From positions 21,470 to 85,469 of the forward strand of contig DATGWP010000024.1 of the NCBI GenBank assembly GCA_035299425.1: a DNA stretch of 64,000 bases, read 5' to 3'. Below the pieces are notes generated by a model. That model was given only the letters and a program-made list of their open reading frames with translations. It was not told the DNA's origin and searched no databases. Made by a program: the position numbers and the translations under genes. This document shows positions 8,486 to 18,372 of this stretch, piece after piece (positions within the stretch are counted from its first letter, which is position 1; every line of letters starts with the position of its first letter). This stretch comes from Bog-950 sp035299425. GTDB lineage: Bacteria; Bacteroidota; Bacteroidia; Chitinophagales; LD1.

Positions 8486-8956
8486 ATGGAACATTTTGTA
8501 GCCCCTTATGTGCTCATGGTAGACGATGATGAGGATGACCGCAGCTTGTTTGCCGAAACTTTTACACACGCTGCCCCGATGGCAAAATTATACCAATTGA
8601 GCAGTGGTGCTGCACTTATTCAACATCTGAAAAAAAATCCTTTACCCGAAATGATTTTTTTAGATCTGAATATGCCCTGTATTAGTGGGTTTGAATGCTT
8701 AATGCATATTAGAAGTGATTCAGAATTAAGCAACATTCCGGTTATTATTTATACCACCTCAATGGCTTATATAGATATTGAAGAAGCATTTCACAAAGGT
8801 GCCACCTTTTTCCTGCCCAAGCCCGCCAACCTATCCTGCCTGGCCCAGGCCATACAACATCTTTACGCCTTAAACTTAAAAACCCACCAAACGAATAAAA
8901 GTGACTTTGTATTGACATTTCAGTCGCGTCAGAAGGTCCATAAAAGCTATTTATAG
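8486..8956 (+). CDS. Single-domain response regulator (CheY/Rcp1-like receiver)
   Basis: The protein has 156 residues. A receiver domain covers about 7-130, with the acidic cluster DDDEDD (13-18), phospho-acceptor Asp60 in MIFLDLNMP, Thr90-Thr91 and Lys112 in FLPKPAN. After the receiver there is only a 25-residue tail with no output domain. Such stand-alone receivers in Bacteroidota usually pair with phytochrome-like or orphan hybrid kinases, none of which is in the window. The gene follows the LuxR-type HTH gene after 52 bp and probably shares its transcript. Confidence 0.93.
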   Translation: MEHFVAPYVLMVDDDEDDRSLFAETFTHAAPMAKLYQLSSGAALIQHLKKNPLPEMIFLDLNMPCISGFECLMHIRSDSELSNIPVIIYTTSMAYIDIEEAFHKGATFFLPKPANLSCLAQAIQHLYALNLKTHQTNKSDFVLTFQSRQKVHKSYL

Positions 8957-8972
8957 TGCAGTAATGCACCAG

Positions 8973-9006
8973 CAAAAAAATGCCGCACCCAATTAGGGTG
9001 CGGCAT
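8973..9006 (-). terminator. Intrinsic terminator of the 9028-12411 gene
   Basis: An 11-bp perfect stem (ATGCCGCACCC with GGGTGCGGCAT) and 5-nt loop at 8980-9006 are followed on the minus strand by a run of T. It lies just past the stop codon of the minus-strand T9SS gene and also separates it from the convergent receiver gene. Confidence 0.88.
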
Positions 9007-9027
9007 GGCTGTAAAAAAATCTTCGGC

Positions 9028-12000
9028 TTACTCTATCACCAGATTGTAGCTGGCAGAGCCCTTCGGCGTATTTACATTTACAATATAAATGCCTTTTGTA
9101 AACTGGTTTAGATTAAAGGTATGGCTATAACCCGATGCTATGCTTATACCATTCCATTGCTGGAAAGTGCGGCCGGTAACATCCATAATAGCTACTTCCA
9201 TTTTCCCCTCTACACCAATTGATTTAAGCGTAACAAAATCGCTTGAAGGATTAGGATACAATACAATTGAGCCCTGGCTTAACTGATTAATACCAACGCA
9301 AACAAAAACTACGATACCTGCTTCAGCCGTGTCGGCACAACCATTAACATCGGTAAACGCATACGATATAACGTTGTTGCCTATTGTAGTAGGAGCAAAT
9401 TCATTATTTGTAACACCTACGCCAAAGAAACTGCCACCGGCAGGGCTTCCGCCACTAAGTGTAACTGCACCTTCGCCAAAACAGGCTGAGTCTACGGGCA
9501 AAGTAAGTGTAACTGTAGGTATGGTATTAATGGTTACATCTACTTCATCGGTAGCGGTACAGGTATTGGCATCGGTAATGGTTACCGAGTAAGTACCGCT
9601 GGCTGATACAACAAGCGTTTGTGCGCTGCTGTTATCGCTCCAGTCGTAGGTAGCGCCTGCATTGCCGGCATCAAGGGTGGTAGTGCCACCACATTGGGTA
9701 ACATCGCTGCCAAGGTCTACCGAAGGTACTGTGTTGATCGTTACATCTACTTCATCGGTAGCGGTACAAGTATTGGCATCGGTAATAGTTACCGAGTAAG
9801 TACCGCTGGCTGATACAACAAGCGTTTGTGCGCTGCTGTTATCGCTCCAATCGTAGGTAGCGCCTGCATTGCCGGCATCAAGTGCGGTAGTGCCACCACA
9901 TTGGGTAACATCGCTGCCAAGGTCTACAGTAGGTATCGTGTTGATGGTTACATCTACTTCACCTGTAGCAGTGCAGGTATTGGCATCGGTAATGGTAACC
10001 GAGTAAGTACCGCTGGCTGATACAACAAGCGTTTGTGCGCTGCTGTTATCGCTCCAGTCGTAGGTAGCGCCTGCATTGCCGGCATCAAGTGTGGTAGTGC
10101 CACCGCATTGGGTAACATCGCTGCCAAGGTCTACTGTAGGTACGGTGTTGATGGTTACATCTACTTCATCTGTAGCAGTACAGGTATTGGCATCTGTAAT
10201 AGTTACCGAGTAAGTACCACTGGCTGATACAACCAGCGTTTGCGCACTGCTGTTATCGCTCCAATCGTAGGTAGAGCCTGCGTTGCCAGCATTCAGCGTA
10301 GTAGTGCCACCGCATTGGGTAACATCGTTGCCAAGGTCGACGGTAGGTACTGTGTTGATGGTTACATCTACTTCATCGCTAGCAGTACAGGTATTGGCGT
10401 CGGTGATAGTTACTGAGTAAGTACCGCTGGCGGATACAACAAGCGTTTGAGCGCTGCTGTTATCGCTCCAATCGTAGGTAGCGCCCGCATTGCCGGCATC
10501 AAGTGTAGTAGTGCCACCACATTGGGTAACATCGCTGCCAAGGTCTACCGTAGGTACGGCGTTGATAGTTACATCTACTTCATCGCTGGCAGTACAAATA
10601 TTTACATCGGTAATGGTGACCGAATAAGTACCGCTGGCGGATACAACAAGCGTTTGCGCACTGCTGTTATCGCTCCAATCGTAGGTAGCGCCTGCATTGC
10701 CGGCATCTAAGGTAGTGGTACCACCGCATTGAATAACATCGCTGCCAAGGTCTACCGTAGGTACCGGGTTAATAGTTACATCTACTTCATCGGTAGCGGT
10801 ACAGGTATTGGCATCGGTTACAGTTACCGAGTAGGTACCGCTGGCAGTAGCTACAAGTATCTGGGCGCTGCTATTATCGCTCCATGCATAGGTAGCACCT
10901 GCATTACCGGCAAACAAGCCAGCAGTGCCGCCGCATTGTACAACATCGTTGCCAAGGTCTACGGTAGGTACTGTGTTGATGGTTACATCTACTTCATCGC
11001 TAGCGCTACAGTTGTTTGCATCTGTTACCGTAACTGTATAGGTATTGGTTGATGAAGCTACAAGTGTTTGGCTGCTAGTAGCATTGCTCCAGCTATAAGC
11101 AGCACCTGCATTGCCAGCATCGAGGGTAACAGTACCTCCACATTGCGTTACATCATTACCCAATGCCACAACAGGGTTGCTTACGTTAGTAAGCGTTTTG
11201 CCTACAGCAGCAGAATCGGCACAACCTGTAAGGTTGGTTTTAACCATGTTGTAGGTTCCAGGCGTGCTGGTAGTATAGGTATTAGAATTAGCCAAAGGAA
11301 TAAGGTTACCATCTACATACCACTGGCTGGTTCCGCCCGAAGTGCCGGTAAGCGTAACACTGCCACCCGGGCATATTCCGTTGAACCCGCTAATGGTAAC
11401 CACCGGAACTGCATTAACTCTAACGGCTTTGCTCCAGAAAGTATCCGGGGCACAACCACCATAATCCAGCAATACATTTACGGTATAGTTGCCCGGGCCA
11501 TTGTAGGTGTGCGTTCCGCTACCCGACTGAACAGTATCGCGCGAGCCATCGCCCCATGCATAAATTACTTTATAATCATTTACGCCGGCAGCTCCTATAT
11601 TTATAGCTGTACCGTTGCAAACAGAATCATCTTCGATAGCAAAAGCCGGTGGCATAACCAGGCCTCTTAAATCATCTGGGTTAGAGCCAAACTGAGGCCC
11701 CCATTGACCAGATGTTTTTATTAAATTAAAAGAACTGCTTATGTTAGAGATAAGGAAAGTATCAGCACGCCAGTGCATGGCACCAAATGTTTCGCCATTT
11801 GTAGTACCGGTAATAGGAATATTAGTAGCTGTATAAGGGGCAGTGGCCAATACTTTTTCGAACACTACAGTGGTATTACCCGACCAGTGGTAAATCAAAT
11901 CATCTACAGGATTATAGCATATTACCTCACCATCGGCCCCTGCACCCAGCGCTGCGGCCAGGGTTTTGTTGCCATTGGTTTTATCAATTTCGTAGAGTGT

Positions 12001-12411
12001 TTCAGGTACTGTGGCACCGTTGCCGGTTACACCAAACAGCTGACCATCTTTACGGAAGGTGATTGACGAAAAATTATCGCCCAGGTTACCTACCTGTGTG
12101 CATACACCTGTAGGCAGGTCGATGGTGCAAAGCACCCTGCCGGTTACACCGCTTACTTTACAAATAATATACGTTTTAAACTCACACGGGTCGAAAGCCA
12201 TACCATTCATACCCGTGATAGTAAAGCCCGGAAGCGTGGGCCCTATACGGTCCTCTATCTGAAAAGTAACAGGGTCTAAAGACCACAAAGAATCCTGGAA
12301 AGGGCTTGCTCCCCAAATCTTTGTTTCAGGGGGATAAGTTTGGCCAAAAGCGGAAACGGACATCCACAGGGCCAAACATAACGATGTTAAAAGGGTAAAG
12401 ATTTTTTTCAT
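9028..12411 (-). CDS. T9SS type A-sorted secreted protein with eight near-identical Ig-like repeats
   Basis: The protein has 1,127 residues with a signal peptide (1-23, ending SAFGQ). An N-terminal region (about 25-255) resembles a beta-propeller (repeated WSLDP, YEIDKTNG and VICYNPVDDLIYHW strips). A PKD-like domain follows (about 265-335, YAWGDGSRDTVQSG...YNGPGNYTV). Next come an Ig-like domain and eight tandem repeats of 69 residues of the form VDLGSDVTQCGGTTTLDAG...YSVTITDANTC, then one divergent repeat. The last 80 residues form a T9SS type A sorting domain (YPNPSSDFVTL, KGIYIVNV, NLVIE). It is exported through the outer membrane and probably attached to the surface, as an adhesin or matrix component; function is inferred from architecture. 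It is last in a minus-strand run that includes PorP/SprF- and PorE-like genes. A strong terminator follows. Confidence 0.88.
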   Translation of the reverse strand: MKKIFTLLTSLCLALWMSVSAFGQTYPPETKIWGASPFQDSLWSLDPVTFQIEDRIGPTLPGFTITGMNGMAFDPCEFKTYIICKVSGVTGRVLCTIDLPTGVCTQVGNLGDNFSSITFRKDGQLFGVTGNGATVPETLYEIDKTNGNKTLAAALGAGADGEVICYNPVDDLIYHWSGNTTVVFEKVLATAPYTATNIPITGTTNGETFGAMHWRADTFLISNISSSFNLIKTSGQWGPQFGSNPDDLRGLVMPPAFAIEDDSVCNGTAINIGAAGVNDYKVIYAWGDGSRDTVQSGSGTHTYNGPGNYTVNVLLDYGGCAPDTFWSKAVRVNAVPVVTISGFNGICPGGSVTLTGTSGGTSQWYVDGNLIPLANSNTYTTSTPGTYNMVKTNLTGCADSAAVGKTLTNVSNPVVALGNDVTQCGGTVTLDAGNAGAAYSWSNATSSQTLVASSTNTYTVTVTDANNCSASDEVDVTINTVPTVDLGNDVVQCGGTAGLFAGNAGATYAWSDNSSAQILVATASGTYSVTVTDANTCTATDEVDVTINPVPTVDLGSDVIQCGGTTTLDAGNAGATYDWSDNSSAQTLVVSASGTYSVTITDVNICTASDEVDVTINAVPTVDLGSDVTQCGGTTTLDAGNAGATYDWSDNSSAQTLVVSASGTYSVTITDANTCTASDEVDVTINTVPTVDLGNDVTQCGGTTTLNAGNAGSTYDWSDNSSAQTLVVSASGTYSVTITDANTCTATDEVDVTINTVPTVDLGSDVTQCGGTTTLDAGNAGATYDWSDNSSAQTLVVSASGTYSVTITDANTCTATGEVDVTINTIPTVDLGSDVTQCGGTTALDAGNAGATYDWSDNSSAQTLVVSASGTYSVTITDANTCTATDEVDVTINTVPSVDLGSDVTQCGGTTTLDAGNAGATYDWSDNSSAQTLVVSASGTYSVTITDANTCTATDEVDVTINTIPTVTLTLPVDSACFGEGAVTLSGGSPAGGSFFGVGVTNNEFAPTTIGNNVISYAFTDVNGCADTAEAGIVVFVCVGINQLSQGSIVLYPNPSSDFVTLKSIGVEGKMEVAIMDVTGRTFQQWNGISIASGYSHTFNLNQFTKGIYIVNVNTPKGSASYNLVIE
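9530..11180 (-). repeat. Array of eight 207-bp intragenic tandem repeats
   Basis: The unit is 207 bp (69 codons). The marker string CATCGCTGCCAAGGTCTAC recurs near 9707, 9914, 10121, 10535 and 10742 (with a one-base variant near 10328). Adjacent central units differ at only about 9 of 207 positions, while the outermost copies are more diverged. This points to recent amplification and makes the array prone to length change by recombination. Confidence 0.92.
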
Positions 12412-12541
12412 AACTGTGCTTTTAAGTAAAGAGAATATTGCCGAGCCTAAAAATAAGCTTTTATAACTACGGGTGATACCTGCCAGTCGGATATAAATAA
12501 TGTCTTATCAACAGTGTCAGTACAGGTACTATCTCCTGCTT

Positions 12542-15500
12542 CTATCTTATCAGCGTAAGGTTGCCCTTCTTCTCCAATAGTTTGCCGTTGCGGTCGCGGG
12601 CGGTGATGTAGTAAACAAAGGTACCTACCTGCTGCATAGCACCTTTGTAGGTACCATCCCAGCCACTGGTGCTAAGTTCGCTAAGGTCGCGCGAGTTGTA
12701 AACTACCTCGCCCCACCGGTTGTAAATACGTATTTCGTATTGCTCTATATTTTTACCAAATACTATAAAGCGGTCGTTATTGCCATCATTGCCCGGTGTA
12801 AATGCCTGTGGAACTTTCAGGTAGCTTTCGCAGGCACCTATATCAATTTTTACAGTATCGCTTACAGTGCAGCCGCTATCGGTAGCTATTAATATATATT
12901 CTACACCGGTAGCATTATTAAACTGCGGGTTTAGGATAGTAACATCGCTAAGGCCAGTGGCTGGTGTCCATTGCACGTTAGATGTAGAAGCAGTGGCCTG
13001 CAGCATTACCGTTTCGCCATCGCAAAGGCTGGTATCTGCACCTGCATTTACACTGATGCTAATCACATTAATAAACATTGAATCTATACTACTGCAGCCA
13101 ATAGCATCGGTGCCACGCAAATAGTAACGGGCAGGCTGATTATTGTTCCATACCGGGTTTGGTACATCGGTAGCGCTAAGCCCATCGGCAGGTGTCCATT
13201 CTATAGTTGGGGCGGTAGTTACACCCTGCATTACATAATTGCTGCCGGCACATATCAATGTGTCGGGGCCGGCATCTACTACCGGTACCGGGTTTACGGT
13301 GAGCGCTACGGTATCGCGGTTTTTACATCCGCTGGTATCGGCTACCTGCAGGTAGAACAGGGCGTCCTGCGTGGCAGGGAAACGGATTACAGGAGTAGTG
13401 TCGCCGGTGTTCCAGTAATACGATAAGCCAGCCTTGGTAGAATAGTAAATGCGGATATTGACAACACGCGGGCCAATGAAGGCACCAAACGGATAATTGT
13501 TGGCTGTGCCCTGCACAAAATCTATAATGCCATCGCTTTTATAAACAGTGCCTGCCACATTGTTGCCGGGGCTGTAGGCCTGGTTTACCACCGGTGCCGT
13601 ATTGGTAGTGGTTACATAAAAAGCAAAGGTATCGCCATTGGCAATGGCCTGATTAACCTGCACAGGTATAACTGTAAACTGCCCAACCGGGGATGGCTGG
13701 AAGTTATTATACGCCCCCAACTGGTTCCAGCTAAACTGGCTCTGCTCGAAGGTGCGGTAGCTACCGCTCTTACCATAAATCTCCGCCTTGATAGGCTGAG
13801 CTGTAGAGTATTTAACCGCAAACGAATCGATGATTACATCGCCGTGGGCAATGATATTGAACATGGCACCGGGCCTGCCCAAAGAAGCTGTAGCGGTATC
13901 AGATGTTGTAAAAAGTTTATCGAGGTCGCCAGAGGTAGCCCTTAACTCTACAGTGTCGCCCGCACAGGCTTGCTTATCGTCGCCGGCGTTTACATTGAAG
14001 AGGGTAACCACGTTTACATTATAAGTGCCGCTATCGCCGCCACAATCGTTTAGTGAGAAGTTTCGCAGCGTGAAGGTGCCCAGTGAATCGAAGATTACGG
14101 TAGTCTGACTGTTGGCTTCATCCAATATAGAAACCCCATCGGGTGCATCCCAGTTGTAATAGGTTTCGGCCAGGTAGCCTACGTTATAAGTAACCGTATC
14201 GCCCAGGCACACCTGTATAGGGCCCGAGATAGTGGGCACTGGTTTGGTAATTAAGGTAAGGCGACCGGCTGCCGAATAAGGGCCAAAACAGCCGAAATTC
14301 TTTTCGCGCACATAAAAGATGTAGGTACCCGGATTAGGCGGTGCCGTTGAAAAATCTACCAGCAAGGGATTATATTCCCATATAAACGGGTTACCGTTGT
14401 TAAGAATATTAGAAGCCCACTCATAATCTGATGGTGGATGATTAAAAGGGTCGATAGTAAGCCCCACGAGTAAATCATTGCACTCTACGGTATCATCCAG
14501 TAAAATATCGGGTGCTGTGGTATCGGGAGCACCAATGGTTACACGTATTACGCTACCGGTTTGCCCCCAGGGCTGATTGCTGCAACTGCTTACTATGCGC
14601 ATATAATAAGCACCCGGCGCTACGGGTAACGAGTCGCGCACCGATGGCATACATAACTGGAAATTTCCTCCTACGCTATCGTGGTAAACACCGAGGCCAC
14701 CGCTGTTTTCCAGACCAAAGGTCATCATGCTGCGCAGCTCTATAGTCCATTTATTGCAGGTATCGTAGCTGGCATCACTATTCCACTCATTAGGTTTTAT
14801 GTTAAGTGTTTGACATAATGGATGCGGGCCCGACTGGATACAGAAGCTAAGGTCGGTGTGGTTGTTGGTTAGCTCATCGCACTGCGTTAAGCAGAAAGGC
14901 CCGATAACAGTACCAATAACTGCCGGCAGCGTAGATACTACGCGGATATAGTAACCGCAGCCCGGTGGCACGTTGGCCGGTATAAGGCCGCTGATAGTGC
15001 CGGGAGGACCGGGATAGGCCTGATCGGATGATAGCGTACCCAACTGATAGGGCGATGCAAAACTGCCATTGCTATCTGATAGTTGCGCGCGGTATACGTT
15101 AACCGGTGTGCCGGGGCCAAATACGCCAATGGAGTTAAACTTCACATCTATTACGCTCAGCAGGCAGGTAGTATCGGCATCATTCATTACCGGTGCGCCC
15201 ACCGTGGTAATAGTCTCCGGGCAATCTACAATTGTGAAACAGGCGCTGGCTGTGCCCACAATCTGGGGGTCGGGGCTAAGACGGTTAATGCGCACTTTAA
15301 AACAAGTACCCGCTACATTATCGGGCACCTGAAAACCAATAAAGCCATTTGTATCTGGTGCGAAAACAGTAAACACACCACCATTGAACGGTGTGCCGAA
15401 GTTACCATTGGCATCGCTCATTTCTATACGGTAAGTGCCATCGCACAAAGGCTGGCTTAGCGAATAGCCTATGGTTAAAAAATTATCCTGGCAAACCGTA

Positions 15501-16219
15501 GTAGGTATCAGCAGGTTTATAGAAACCGAAGCGGGGTTGTTAGGGTTGCTGTTAAACGTGCCCACGGCTATAATGTCATCTATACCAAACGATATATTGC
15601 TGGTGCCACCGTTGCCGCCATTAACCCACCTAAAGCCCATTTGCAGGTTCTGCACATTATCGAATGCAGGGTCCTGTATCACTTCATACTTCCATTTCGA
15701 TTGGCCCGAGTATTCGGCCTGGCCGGTTTTAATCCAAGGGCCGCCATCTATGCGGTAATAAACTTCGCCATAGGCATTAGAAGGCACGCCCTCGCATATC
15801 CAGAAGAAAGTAAAGATAACGTTGCTCATGCCCAGCGTGCAAAATGAATTGCCCAAAAAAGTAAACCTATCGCTGGCAGTGTTGGTGTTCCAGTTGCAGT
15901 TGGATACACCGTTAGAGCCTGCAGCCACAGAATCGTGTATGTGCAGATATTTAGAAAACGGCGCACCGTTTATATTGCCACTGACTACACTATCCTGCCG
16001 AGGTGTGGCCGGATATAGCGGCGCACCATCATAGGCATTATTTACTATCCAACTGTTGTTGCCGGTATTGGTACCCACACCACCTGCATTGAAGTTGAAT
16101 GAATTGGATGGGCCATCAAAGCCCTCGGTAAGCAGCAAAATTTGCTGCTGGGCGTGGGTGGCAGAGAAAAGAAAAGCGCTAAGTAGTAGTAGGTGTATTT
16201 TTTTCACTAGGCTATGCAT
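12542..16219 (-). CDS. Large T9SS type B-sorted secreted protein (gliding motility-associated C-terminal domain)
   Basis: The protein has 1,225 residues, with a signal peptide (1-24, ending THAQ). The N-terminal region (about 25-215) looks like a jelly-roll carbohydrate- or protein-binding domain (FTFFWICEGVPS, YYRIDGGPWIKTG). It is followed by several Ig/PKD-type domains (for example NVNAGDDKQACAGDTVELRA and VDAGPDTLICAGSNYVMQG). The last 90 residues are a type B (CHU_C) sorting domain: VPQAFTPGNDGNNDRF, IYNRWGEVVYNS, GWDGTYKG and a KGNLTLIR end. Type B proteins of this class depend on PorP/SprF partners in Flavobacterium, and here PorP/SprF- and OmpA-type genes lie directly upstream on the same strand with gaps of about 20 bp. 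It is probably a surface filament or adhesin; the ligand is unknown. Confidence 0.9.
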   Translation of the reverse strand: MHSLVKKIHLLLLSAFLFSATHAQQQILLLTEGFDGPSNSFNFNAGGVGTNTGNNSWIVNNAYDGAPLYPATPRQDSVVSGNINGAPFSKYLHIHDSVAAGSNGVSNCNWNTNTASDRFTFLGNSFCTLGMSNVIFTFFWICEGVPSNAYGEVYYRIDGGPWIKTGQAEYSGQSKWKYEVIQDPAFDNVQNLQMGFRWVNGGNGGTSNISFGIDDIIAVGTFNSNPNNPASVSINLLIPTTVCQDNFLTIGYSLSQPLCDGTYRIEMSDANGNFGTPFNGGVFTVFAPDTNGFIGFQVPDNVAGTCFKVRINRLSPDPQIVGTASACFTIVDCPETITTVGAPVMNDADTTCLLSVIDVKFNSIGVFGPGTPVNVYRAQLSDSNGSFASPYQLGTLSSDQAYPGPPGTISGLIPANVPPGCGYYIRVVSTLPAVIGTVIGPFCLTQCDELTNNHTDLSFCIQSGPHPLCQTLNIKPNEWNSDASYDTCNKWTIELRSMMTFGLENSGGLGVYHDSVGGNFQLCMPSVRDSLPVAPGAYYMRIVSSCSNQPWGQTGSVIRVTIGAPDTTAPDILLDDTVECNDLLVGLTIDPFNHPPSDYEWASNILNNGNPFIWEYNPLLVDFSTAPPNPGTYIFYVREKNFGCFGPYSAAGRLTLITKPVPTISGPIQVCLGDTVTYNVGYLAETYYNWDAPDGVSILDEANSQTTVIFDSLGTFTLRNFSLNDCGGDSGTYNVNVVTLFNVNAGDDKQACAGDTVELRATSGDLDKLFTTSDTATASLGRPGAMFNIIAHGDVIIDSFAVKYSTAQPIKAEIYGKSGSYRTFEQSQFSWNQLGAYNNFQPSPVGQFTVIPVQVNQAIANGDTFAFYVTTTNTAPVVNQAYSPGNNVAGTVYKSDGIIDFVQGTANNYPFGAFIGPRVVNIRIYYSTKAGLSYYWNTGDTTPVIRFPATQDALFYLQVADTSGCKNRDTVALTVNPVPVVDAGPDTLICAGSNYVMQGVTTAPTIEWTPADGLSATDVPNPVWNNNQPARYYLRGTDAIGCSSIDSMFINVISISVNAGADTSLCDGETVMLQATASTSNVQWTPATGLSDVTILNPQFNNATGVEYILIATDSGCTVSDTVKIDIGACESYLKVPQAFTPGNDGNNDRFIVFGKNIEQYEIRIYNRWGEVVYNSRDLSELSTSGWDGTYKGAMQQVGTFVYYITARDRNGKLLEKKGNLTLIR

Positions 16220-16242
16220 GCTTTAAACAAAATGGGTAGTAT

Positions 16243-18333
16243 TTATTCGTTCTCGTTTATCAGTTTGCCGTCTAACTCGCCTATAACTTTAAACTCGGTT
16301 CTTCTGTTTAGCTGGTGGCAGGCACAATCGCCACTTTGGTCTTGCGGACAGTCGGCGTACTTGGTGCAATCGTCGAGCGTTTTTGTTTCGCCATAGCCCT
16401 TGGCAGTAATACGCGCCTTAGGTATGCCTTTCTCGTTTATCAGGTAGTTAACGCAACTTTCGGCGCGCTTTTGGCTCAGGCTGCGATTGTACTCATCGCT
16501 ACCGCGCACATCGGTGTGCGAGCTTAGCTCGATGATGATTGTAGGGTTCTCAACCAGGATATTGTAAAGTGTATCCAGCGTTTTTTTAGAATCTGCGCGC
16601 AGGTCCGACTTATCGAAATCGTAATAGATATTGTTGAGGCGGTAGGCTTTATCCTTCTCAAACTTCTTCATATAAATATCTATTACCTGTGTATCGCTTT
16701 TGCTGATACCGGTTGTAGCAAACACCTGAGAAGCCGCAAAGTAACCGGTTTGTGATGCAGATACTTTGTAAAACTTTTCGGGCTTAAGGTTGAAGAAGTA
16801 TGGGGTTTCTCCGCGCGAAGAATCGTTGGCAATAATCAAATCTCCTTCGGTAGTATTTTCGCTGCGTAACGATAGGTTAACGGCTGCACCGCTGATAGGC
16901 TGGCCGGTAGCTTCATCTATTACACGGCCTTTAACCGCCAGGAAAAAGCGGCGGTCGTATTTGTAGCTAAAAATATCGTAACAGCAAGTAGTACCCCGCA
17001 CTGAAAAAATACCGGGACGGTTAGATACCAGGTAACCTTCTTCGCTGTTTTTGGCATAACGGAAGTAGTTATCATCGCAAGCGCTGTTGAACGGCGCACC
17101 TAAGTTTTCGGCTGTGTTGTTGAACTTTCCGCTGGCATCTGCCTGCGATTTAAAAATATCGGTGCCACCCATATTGATAAACCCATTGCTGCTATAGTAC
17201 AGCGTATTGGTTTTAGAATCGAAAAACGGAGTCAGCTCATCGCGGTCGCTGTTTACTTTAATGCCGGGGTTACGTGGCGCACCAAACTCTCCTGTCTTTT
17301 TATTCACCTGGCTTATCCATATATCAAAGCCACCTTTGCCACCTTCGCGGTTAGAAACAAAATACAGCGTTTCAATGCCGTTTGTTTTGGCATAATACGG
17401 CTGTGTATTGCTGGATTTAGGTGCATTAATTTCAGGGCCCAGCGCTTTGCCTTTGCTCCACTCCAGATCTTTCATCTCGCTCATGTATATCTGGCATACC
17501 GGTGTAAGCAAGCCATCGCAAATAGTATAGAACATCTTGTTGCCATCTTCGCTAAACGATGGGTTAGAGATGTGCTTGCCTTCTTCGTCGAATGTTTTAA
17601 CCTGTGTTTTAGCGCTGTAGGTTTCGCCGCTAACGTTAGCTGTAAACAGTTTTACCTGTGCATCAGCTTTGTTGCTATCAGCCCTATCGGGGCGCATGGA
17701 TAATACGGTATCGCTGTTGATGCTGGCAAAGTAGAGCACATCGTTACGCAGAGCTGGCGCCATATCGGCGTAGTTGCTGTTTACCTCTTTACCTATGTGG
17801 TGGATTTTTACAAATGGGTCTGGCTTGGCTTCTTTAATAGCGAAGTTGCAGCCATCGCTTTCTATGCGTGCCCACTTCTTCATTTTTACGGCATCGGCCT
17901 CTTTATATATTTTAATAAAGCGCTTGAACATAGGTATAGCCTCGCTGTACTTGCCCTGCATTTTGGTAGTAAGCGCAGCAAAGTATAAGGCGCGGGTGTT
18001 GCTTACTGAGTCAGCATCGTAACAACGCTGAAAGTAAGTGGCTGCATTTTCGTAATCGCGGGCCAAGAAATAGGTTTGCGCCAGGTTAAAAAGAATGGAC
18101 TTCTCTTCAGGTGAGTTCTCCAGTATTTTCAAATACAAATCGGTAGCAGCAAATATGCTCCCCTCGTTAAAAGCAGCATCGGCCTGCTTCATGTATTTTT
18201 TCTTGTTGTATTTGCCTGCACCATCAGCAGCACCGGCTACATTGGCCATGCATAGCATACAGGCCATAGCCACCAATGTATAAGCGGCCTTACTGCTAAA
18301 TGTGCTCGAAATTAATTGGTATATATTTTTCAT
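16243..18333 (-). CDS. PorE-like OmpA family protein (TPR, PD40, CarboxypepD_reg, OmpA)
   Basis: From the ATG at 18333 the protein has 696 residues; a TTG at 18351 is an alternative. A signal peptide (about 1-35) ends NVAGA. Domains in order are TPR repeats (about 45-165), a PD40/WD40-like propeller (about 190-430, with NPSFSEDGNKMFYT and YFVSNREGGKGGFDIW), a carboxypeptidase-regulatory-like domain (about 445-540, RVIDEATGQPISGAAVNL) and a C-terminal OmpA peptidoglycan-binding domain (about 570-690, YYDFDKSDLRADS, SSHTDVRGSDEYN, LSQKRAESC). This order matches PorE of the T9SS, which tethers the machine to peptidoglycan in Porphyromonas. With a PorP/SprF gene upstream and a type B substrate downstream, it is probably a paralogue dedicated to that substrate rather than the core PorE, which is inference. 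Confidence 0.9.
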   Translation of the reverse strand: MKNIYQLISSTFSSKAAYTLVAMACMLCMANVAGAADGAGKYNKKKYMKQADAAFNEGSIFAATDLYLKILENSPEEKSILFNLAQTYFLARDYENAATYFQRCYDADSVSNTRALYFAALTTKMQGKYSEAIPMFKRFIKIYKEADAVKMKKWARIESDGCNFAIKEAKPDPFVKIHHIGKEVNSNYADMAPALRNDVLYFASINSDTVLSMRPDRADSNKADAQVKLFTANVSGETYSAKTQVKTFDEEGKHISNPSFSEDGNKMFYTICDGLLTPVCQIYMSEMKDLEWSKGKALGPEINAPKSSNTQPYYAKTNGIETLYFVSNREGGKGGFDIWISQVNKKTGEFGAPRNPGIKVNSDRDELTPFFDSKTNTLYYSSNGFINMGGTDIFKSQADASGKFNNTAENLGAPFNSACDDNYFRYAKNSEEGYLVSNRPGIFSVRGTTCCYDIFSYKYDRRFFLAVKGRVIDEATGQPISGAAVNLSLRSENTTEGDLIIANDSSRGETPYFFNLKPEKFYKVSASQTGYFAASQVFATTGISKSDTQVIDIYMKKFEKDKAYRLNNIYYDFDKSDLRADSKKTLDTLYNILVENPTIIIELSSHTDVRGSDEYNRSLSQKRAESCVNYLINEKGIPKARITAKGYGETKTLDDCTKYADCPQDQSGDCACHQLNRRTEFKVIGELDGKLINENE

Positions 18334-18372
18334 TCTTGGGTTCTGGGGCAATTGGGTTATCTAATTCAAAAC

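Noticed and set aside
9619..11052. Series of plus-strand open frames with a 207-bp period
   Set aside because: They are antisense shadows of the Ig-like repeats in the 9028-12411 gene; composition and periodicity are explained by the repeats.
9530..11180. Regular repeats suggesting a CRISPR array
   Set aside because: The unit is 207 bp, fully coding on the minus strand and without variable spacers.
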